Shown piece by piece: positions 58,009 to 64,000 of a stretch of 64,000 bases of DNA. The first letter of the stretch is position 1. The number at the start of each line of letters is the position of its first letter. A model generated the notes under the pieces. That model saw only the letters and a program-made list of their open reading frames with translations, was not told the origin of the DNA and made no database searches. Source of the DNA: Blasia pusilla (taxonomy: Eukaryota > Marchantiophyta > Marchantiopsida > Blasiales); NCBI GenBank assembly GCA_050084515.1, contig CM114274.1:2046001-2110000 (forward strand). Direction: 5' to 3'. Made by a program: the position numbers and the translations under genes.

Positions 58009-58145
58009 GTAAGTCTTCTTATTAAATGAATTTAGTTTAACAGAAATTCAACCCGTCGGATCCCAACAGCTTGTGTCTGCGGTGTTGCAATCCGTCTGAA
58101 AGCGACAGGTTGCAAATTCACCAACAAGTCTCCATTGACTGCAAA

Positions 58146-59319
58146 TGTGATACCCACAATTTTGTACTTTTGAAGAATATATCTTTTTATTCAGAGAAGA
58201 CTCTTGTACATTATGATTATGATTATTATTTATTATTATGAGGAGGAATGAGTAAGATTAAGTGAATCAAGAAGCTCCAAGGACAAGGCAAAGAGATAGA
58301 AAATCAAGGATTTGCCTAAGAGGAGAGGAGAATAAAATAACGAAGTCTCAGCAAGAAGCTTCAGAATGTTAACGAAGCTCAACGAAGCTCTGTCTACGAA
58401 GTGCTTTGCTCTATAAAGAAGCATAACGAAGCAGGAAGAAGAAGACAAAGAAGTACTTCGCTCTTGTACGAAGCGCGAAGCACGAAGCACCTTAAACAAG
58501 AACGAAGAATTGAGTGCTTTGTCCTCAAGAAGTCCAGCAAAGCGAAGCTAAGAATGACTGTGATTTCAAGCGACGCACGTTAGAAGAGTTAGACTAGGAA
58601 GGAGCGCGACCCTTTGTATCAAATTGGTAGTTAGGACAGTTTTGTTATGCGGATTCACAGGGATCGTAGGAAAAGCTAAGAGAACCATAGATCTAGGTAG
58701 TTACAAATGCTGAAGAGACATCAACTTCATCAAGAACGCTTCGAATCTTTGGATCACTCCTACTCCAGCGAGTATTTAAGAAGCAAGACAGAAGCCATAA
58801 TCATCATTCTCTTACGAAGTCCTTATGTTGTAGGAATGGTTCGAGGAAGGGAGTAGTACCCTCTCGAGCTTGTATACACTTTGAAGCTTTCTCATTCTTG
58901 ATGGAGTAGTAAAGCAATTATTCATTCATTCTGATGTGCGTTGCTTATGTCTGAGTATTCTTTTTGGGTCTGCAGAATGAAGAGTGAATCAGGAGAACCT
59001 TTCTCATCAATGAAATAATCAACAGGAGTTTGACAGAGAGTAGCCTGCCGAGACGGATTGAGTTCCGAAAGTAGGAGAAGCCAGCTTTCATGTTGAGATC
59101 TCTGTGAGGTTTCTTGATGTCGAGAGGAAATCTACCTGAGCATGCTGTCAATTCCACTAGAGAGAATTGAGAAAAGATCCTTTGGTACTAAGAAAGATTT
59201 GAAGATATTGATAAGACATTAAATATAACTCATACATATTTGAACACAACTATTACAATAGAATTGTAATTTTGAAGGCGCCAAAACGTTTGTTGGTATA
59301 TGTAATCTTGTAGATTACA
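58146..59319 (+). repeat. 5' LTR with altered 3' end
   Basis: It begins TGTGATACCCACAATTTTG. About 100 bp near the U5 end, present in the LTRs at 7941 and 44342 (the CTCTTTTCA...CTCTTGGGGATC stretch), is missing and replaced by an inverted copy of the LTR/primer-site junction. TATA-like GTATTTAAG lies near 58777. Confidence 0.75.
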
Positions 59320-59343
59320 TATACCAACAAACGTTTTGGCGCC
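59277..59343. repeat. 32-bp perfect fold-back at the LTR/primer-site junction
   Basis: The left arm 59277-59308 starts GGCGCCAAAACGTTTGTTGG and is the exact reverse complement of the right arm 59312-59343; the 3-nt loop is TGT. The right arm is the native junction (LTR end ATTACA, spacer, start of the primer site). Confidence 0.95.
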
Positions 59344-59356
59344 GTTGCCGGGGATC
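59337..59356 (+). other. Primer binding site, tRNA-Asp type
   Basis: TGGCGCCGTTGCCGGGGATC, beginning 17 bp after the LTR end. It matches the primer site known from plant Athila-type elements. Its first six bases (with the preceding context) are part of the fold-back. Confidence 0.8.
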
Positions 59357-59386
59357 ATATGCTTTGCTGAAGAGGGAGAGAGACAC

Positions 59387-61904
59387 ATGGGGAATCCGGG
59401 AGCGGGGAAAGAAGCCTCGTCTCCTAGAAGACCCAACCAGTTAGTTCTTACTGAAGACCATCTCCTATCTCTAGCTATCCTCCTCAGACAATGGATGAAA
59501 GAAGATAACAACTGGTTTGCTGCATTGGTGCTAGAAAAGATAGAACAATTAATTAGTATTGTCAATAAACCAGTCGCCAAACGGTGCTCCGCCCATGAAC
59601 GTCAGTTGTACTTGGTGATGACCCGGTACTTCTGGTTATGGGAGGAAAACTTGGCAGGAAGATTAAGAGCACCTAGCACACTCCTGTAGGCTTAGGAATT
59701 AGAAAGATTTAATTTCCCTCCATGGACCCCTACCTTGTTGCGACCATGCGTGCGGAAGAAAGCTCCCAAATCCCCGAAGGGACTCATGGAAGTCTCCCGG
59801 CCCTCTTCGCGAGATCAGTAAGCTGATCGACGCAGTTAGCAACAAGAAGATCACCCGTCTTGAAGATCGCCTGGGGTGTCTCCCGAGCTTCGTCTTCACA
59901 CGAAGCCCAAGAGCAAGAAGAGAGACACGAACACACTCCCCACCACGTCCCCTGCGAGTTCGCAGTCGGACGAAGAGTCAACCAAGAACTCCTTTGGGGA
60001 CGAGGAGCCAACCAAATCAACTAGATCGGAACCGCTGCCTCCTCCCTCCCGAGCATCAAGCCCGGGACCCAGCAGCAGACCATTCTCCTTGGCCAACACT
60101 AGGAAGACGCTGCTAAGATACCCCATCATTGCAGGGGGACAACGAGATGATGTTGAAAACTTTGTGCTTGAATTTACCCATGTAGCTAAGGCTAATGGGA
60201 AAGGCTCACAGGAGGATTTGTTGCGAGTCTTTCCTCGCATGCTCAAGAAGTGAGCAAGCCAGTGGTACGAGGGTCTTGGAGCGGACGTCACGGATACATG
60301 GAAAAGGGTACTAGAGGCCTTTCTCCATGAGTTCCGTGACCTGGAGTTTGAGGATAGGCTTCTTACAAAGCTTCGCGACCTGAAACGTAAAAAGAAGGAA
60401 ACTCTCCGGGAATACACACAAAGGTTTCGAAGCCTGGTGAATAAACTTGAACACACTACTACCTCAATATCAGTAGATTAGTTCGTGTCAAAACTGTCCA
60501 AAGAAATGGACTTGTACTGCCGGCGTGGCCAACGAGATTCCCTAGAAGCAGTCATAGCCTCCGCAGAGGCGTACGAGGCCTCAGAGAAGTCCCGTAAAAC
60601 ACGAAGACGGCGTCACCAACGACGAGGTTTGTCGCAAACTAGTGCTTCATCGGAGGACGAAGTGTCTTCCACAGACACGGAATCCTCTATGGGGGACACT
60701 TTGGAGTCCTCACACTCCAAAAAAGTTTAAAATCTAAACGGAAAAGAAAAAGCACGCGCCACCACTCTCCCAAGCACCAAAGGAAAACCCGACCAACAAA
60801 GCACCTTCCCCAGCGGTCGGAAAGTCCGGTGAGGGGGACAGCAAGGAAGGCCGGCAAGTTGGCCATGGAAGAGCTAAGTAAGCAAATGGCATAATTGAAG
60901 GTACATTTGGCGGCCCAGAAGGATCCCAGATGACAACCAGGTCTGATGAGGCCCAACATCTGGTGCAGTACCTGCGGAACCCAAGGGCATACTCTAAGGG
61001 ATTTACGTTGGATCCAGGAAGATCCCACTACAAAAGAAGGGTGGTATGAACCCGAACAGTGGGAAGGGTGCTATGCAATCCAAGCTGTTCCACCACCTAA
61101 TTCCGGACGAAGTTGGATCACCCGATATGTGCCTCCAGAATACGGGGAACAGAGACCCCTAAAACAGATTATGGGCGCGGCGGCCTTCACGCCACCCATA
61201 AAAAGGAATTGTTGTTATAATTGCGGGGCAGCTGACCACTGGGCTAATAGTTGCCCAAATCCAAAGCGGCCAGTAGGACTCAATCCCTTGTGCGGAAATT
61301 GCAAGAAGGGCGGGCACACTGCTGTGGAATACCCGGAGCCCAAGGTCCCGCGGTTGTTGGTAAAGTGTGTCAACACCCCAGGAGCCCAACCAGAGTCCAA
61401 GAATGAAGTAAATGTGCAACTTGTCCGAGTGGAAGAGTTAGGGTCCCCCAGGCCAAGGCGAGTCACTATCAAGGAGGAGGACTCGAACAGATTGGCGGCC
61501 GAAGAATCATCGCACTGGCCCAAGGAGTTCCAAGAAACCGTTCTTGCTGTCACAACGAGGTCCAAGAATCAGACCGCTGGGACCCCCAAGGCAAGGAAAG
61601 GTGCTTCGTCTTCGCGCGAAGCTAAGGACCCCAAGACGAAAAGTGTCGATGCCTTCCACGATGGGGAGGCCATCCTAAAAGGCGATGTTGACCCAGACTT
61701 CGATCAAAGTCACCCTAAGTACTTCCATCAGGATATCAAGGACCAGTTTCGGGCTCAAGTGCGTCAAGACCAGGGGCCAAAAGGGAGGCAGACCACAGAG
61801 AAGACGAGAACCGGAACGACTCCGGCAGTGCAAGCCATCGCGACGTCACCTCTGGTCTTAGAAGCCTACGACTCAAGGACTTGGCGTCAACCCCGGCCAA
61901 TATA
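59387..61904 (+). pseudogene. Ty3-type gag of the 58146 element
   Basis: A leader frame starts at 59387 (MGNPGAGKEASSPRRPNQ). The gag domain is in frames from 59876 (TRKTLLRYPIIAGGQRDD, FVLEFTHVAKANGKGSQ) and continues after a TGA at 60251 to 60730. A long frame 60946-61904 carries the nucleocapsid. The first knuckle is cut short (CSTCGTQGHT with its last Cys deleted), the second is complete (CCYNCGAADHWANSC), and the third has Cys changed to Tyr (CGNCKKGGHTAVEY). A basic/acidic linker reaches the protease. Confidence 0.75.
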
Positions 61905-62588
61905 ACCCTGCTGCAATTATTAATGGATAACCCGGTGTACGGCAAAATTTTGCAGCAGTGGAAGATAAGCCATAGAAAACCCAAGAAGTCTACAAAGAAT
62001 CTACCAGTAGTGGATATGTTCCGTATCAAAGTGGAAGATTTGGGAGCACCAGAGGTAGAGGTGGAGATTGAGGGACACACCATTAAGAAGGTCCCCATTG
62101 ACTCAAGAAGCGGAATTAACATTATGACGGAACAGACGACCCGGGCACTAGGATACACGGAGTACAAGCCCACCGACAAGTATGTGCGGTTTGCGGATCA
62201 GTCCCGGAAGCGACCCCTCGGACAGTTCACTCAGATCCTGACCATGCTTGGCGAGGTGCTATTTCTATTGGACTACTTAGTATTGCACCCCCTAACAGCC
62301 ACTGGCTATCCTTTGCTTATTGGAAGACCCTGGCTGTACGGTGCGAGAGTGACTACGGACTGGAAAAGGAGACGTTTCACGTTCCAGGCTCCGGACCAGG
62401 TCTCCAAGCGGCTCATCAAGCTGTCATGGAAATCACGACCACCCCAAGGAGAAACGCCACTGACCGAAGAAGGCTATACGTCATATCAAGAGCAGATTAC
62501 AACTTCTGAGTCCTCGTCCAATGTGTATTATTTAGAATGTTACGAAATAGACGAGGAGTCGATACCTAGCAAACAAAAGTCGACCTGA
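61881..62588 (+). pseudogene. Aspartic protease region of the 58146 element
   Basis: Open frame of 235 codons with LLQLLMDNPVYGKILQQWK, VEVEIEGHTIKKVPIDSRSG (active-site loop, Arg where Gly is expected), a hydrophobic VLFLLDYLVLHPLTATGYPL and LLIGRPWLYGARV. The loop change alone would likely abolish activity. It overlaps the end of the gag frame by about 24 bp in another frame. Confidence 0.7.
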
Positions 62589-62600
62589 GAGGAAGAGAAG

Positions 62601-64000
62601 TTGGGTCATAGCACATTCCAGTTTACAGAAAATATGGTTCAAGAAAAAGACTACGTACAGGTCTTAATTACAGGTCAGAAGTCTCTACGTCTCTCGGCGG
62701 ATTTGTCTCCAACCGGACTCATGGAGTATAAAAGATTATTGTTTGAGTATTTGGATATGTTTGCATACTCCATGGATGAAATGAAAGGCATTCCAGCACG
62801 GTATGGTGAACACCAAATTGACCTAAAAGGAGGTGCGGTCCCGGTACGAATGAGGCAGTATCGCCTCAACCCGAAGTACTCGTTGTTAGTCAAGGACGAG
62901 ATCAACTAGCGTCTCGGGGCGGGAATAATTTATCATGTGTTAAGTAGCGAGTGGGTGTCTCCCATTGTGATTGTACCCAAAAAACAAACGGGAAAAATCG
63001 GAGTGTGCCAGGATTATCGAAAATTGAATGCGGCCACCTTAAAGGACCATCACCCCCTACCTTTCACTGACTTTATTTTGGACAAAGTGGCCGGCCACGA
63101 GCGTTATACCTTTTTGGATGGATACTCAGGTTATAACCAGGTCTCCATACGAGAAAAATATCGGCCCCTCACAACTTTCACCATGGACTGGGGAACTTTC
63201 ACGTATCGCGTGATGGCCTTTGGGTTATGCAATGCGCCAGCTACCTTCCAACGAATGATGATCTCCATCTTCCAAGAGTATCTGCGGAAGTTTGTTGAAA
63301 TTTTCCTGGATGATTTTTGTATCTTCAGTACAGAGGCCGAACACTTGGAAAAATTAGAATCAACCCTCGCTCGTTGTCGCGAAGTGCATTTGTCCCTCCA
63401 TCCGGAAAAATCGTATATTGCCATGAAACAAGGGATTTTATTGGGGCACAGAGTGTCGGCTCAAGGAATTGAAGTCGACAAGGCAAAGGTGGATATTATC
63501 ATCGCATTGGAACCACCCACCAATCTTCGAGAATTGAGAGGATTCTTGGGACACGTCGGATATTATCGACGGTTTATTAGAGATTATGCGGTGAAAGCAG
63601 GAGCTCTTACTGCATTACTTAAAAAAGCTACTGAATGGGAGTGGATCCCACCCTACCAAGCGGCATTTGACACCTTAAAGGGAGCATTACAAAAGGCTCC
63701 TGTACTTTGGTCCCCCGATTGGACCAAACCCTTCCACGAATATGTGGACACATCCTCGTTTGCCATTGGAGTGGTGCTCAACCAACTGGATGAAAACAAA
63801 CATGACTTCCCGATTTACTACGCAGGCCGGCAACTATCTTTAGCGGAACAGAAATATACAACTACCGAATGAGAAGCGCTAGGTATGGTCTTCTCGTGTA
63901 AAAAGTTCCGACACTATTTATTAGGGTACGAATTTGTCTTCCATGTAGATCATTTCGCGCTCAGACCATTAATGGTGAAGGCGGACTTGTCAGGTCGCAT
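62601..64000 (+). pseudogene. Reverse transcriptase/RNase H of the 58146 element (partial)
   Basis: Blocks in order: SSEWVSPIVIVPKKQTGKIG, VCQDYRKLNAATLKDHHPLP, SGYNQVSIREK, GTFTYRVMAFGLCNAPATFQ, FLDD box (VEIFLDDFCIF near 63300), LRELRGFLGHVGYYRRFI, then RNase H VDTSSFAIGVVLNQLDENKH and, past a TGA at 63870-63872, EALGMVF. A TAG near 62908 separates the N-terminal finger region. It is cut by the window end; integrase is not seen. Confidence 0.8.

Larger units (their letters stand above)
47729..58145 (-). mobile_element. Two-gene Mutator-like DNA transposon, copy D
   Basis: The terminus at 47729 is followed by the transposase on minus (52674-48147), divergent promoter (52680-53700) and partner gene on plus (54035-58008). 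It is cut in partner intron 3 by the LTR at 58146, so its other end is off-window. It is inserted into a Copia remnant. It has the best-preserved transposase exons and ParB-like exon, and is probably the youngest copy here. Confidence 0.7.
58146..64000 (+). mobile_element. Ty3-type (Athila/Tat-like) retrotransposon, 5' part
   Basis: It is inserted in intron 3 of copy D's partner gene. LTR, primer site, gag, protease, reverse transcriptase and RNase H are in order; the element runs off the window. Each reading frame has stops (near 60252, 60480, 62908, 63870), so it is not autonomous. Same family as the elements at 7941 and 38494. Confidence 0.85.

Noticed and set aside
1-64000. Host protein-coding genes, tRNA or rRNA genes
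   Set aside because: Every coding-quality stretch could be tied to a transposable element or is unrecognised and broken; I saw no cloverleaf-like or ribosomal sequence by eye.

Overview
This window is a piece of a large, repeat-dense eukaryotic genome, almost certainly a land plant. The evidence is Ty3-type LTR retrotransposons of the Athila/Tat kind with tRNA-Asp-type primer sites, a Copia remnant, a Helitron remnant and a Mutator-like DNA transposon with spliced genes. I see no host gene, rRNA, tRNA or bacterial feature. I cannot place the species.

The dominant component is one family of DNA transposon, present as four large copies (A, B, C, D) plus a 306-bp internally deleted derivative. 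Reconstructed across copies, the element has purine-rich ends (inner consensus GTAAGAGGAGAGGAAGAG). It carries two divergently transcribed genes. One encodes a transposase with a GCM/WRKY-like Cys/His region, a DDE-type core and a C-terminal SWIM zinc finger. The other ('partner gene', at least four exons) encodes a basic coiled-coil N-terminus, a ParB-like segment (motif DGNHRYMAW) and a C-terminal region that reads as a permuted beta-class amino-methyltransferase (DLPSG as the DPPY-type motif, then a PGDLVFD...GLSGAS motif I). Introns, the divergent promoter and the flanks of both genes carry roughly 150 copies (by eye) of a 27-bp near-perfect palindrome: half-site GCAACCCGTCGG, 3-nt centre, then its reverse complement. 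In the divergent promoter the palindrome sits in a 66-67-bp tandem array. The palindromes stop at the edges of every foreign insertion.

Layout: A (1-16612; partner gene on minus, transposase on plus) is split by a Ty3 element at 7941-11965. A's right end lies inside exon 2 of B's partner gene. B (16613-31838) is itself split by a second Ty3-like element (16699-20072) and a Helitron-bearing block (about 23967-29280). B's right end lies inside the first transposase exon of C (31839-38493), whose last partner exon holds the 306-bp derivative (38153-38458). Next comes a minus-strand Ty3 element (about 38494-47171) with a solo LTR of its own family in its gag, then a Copia 3' fragment (to 47728). 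D (47729-58145; transposase minus, partner gene plus) has its third partner intron interrupted by a plus-strand Ty3 element (58146 to the window end) with an odd 32-bp fold-back at its LTR/primer-site junction.

All coding copies carry stops or frameshifts, so the window is a graveyard. Between them the copies still define the two-gene element, its ends, its promoter and its palindromes.
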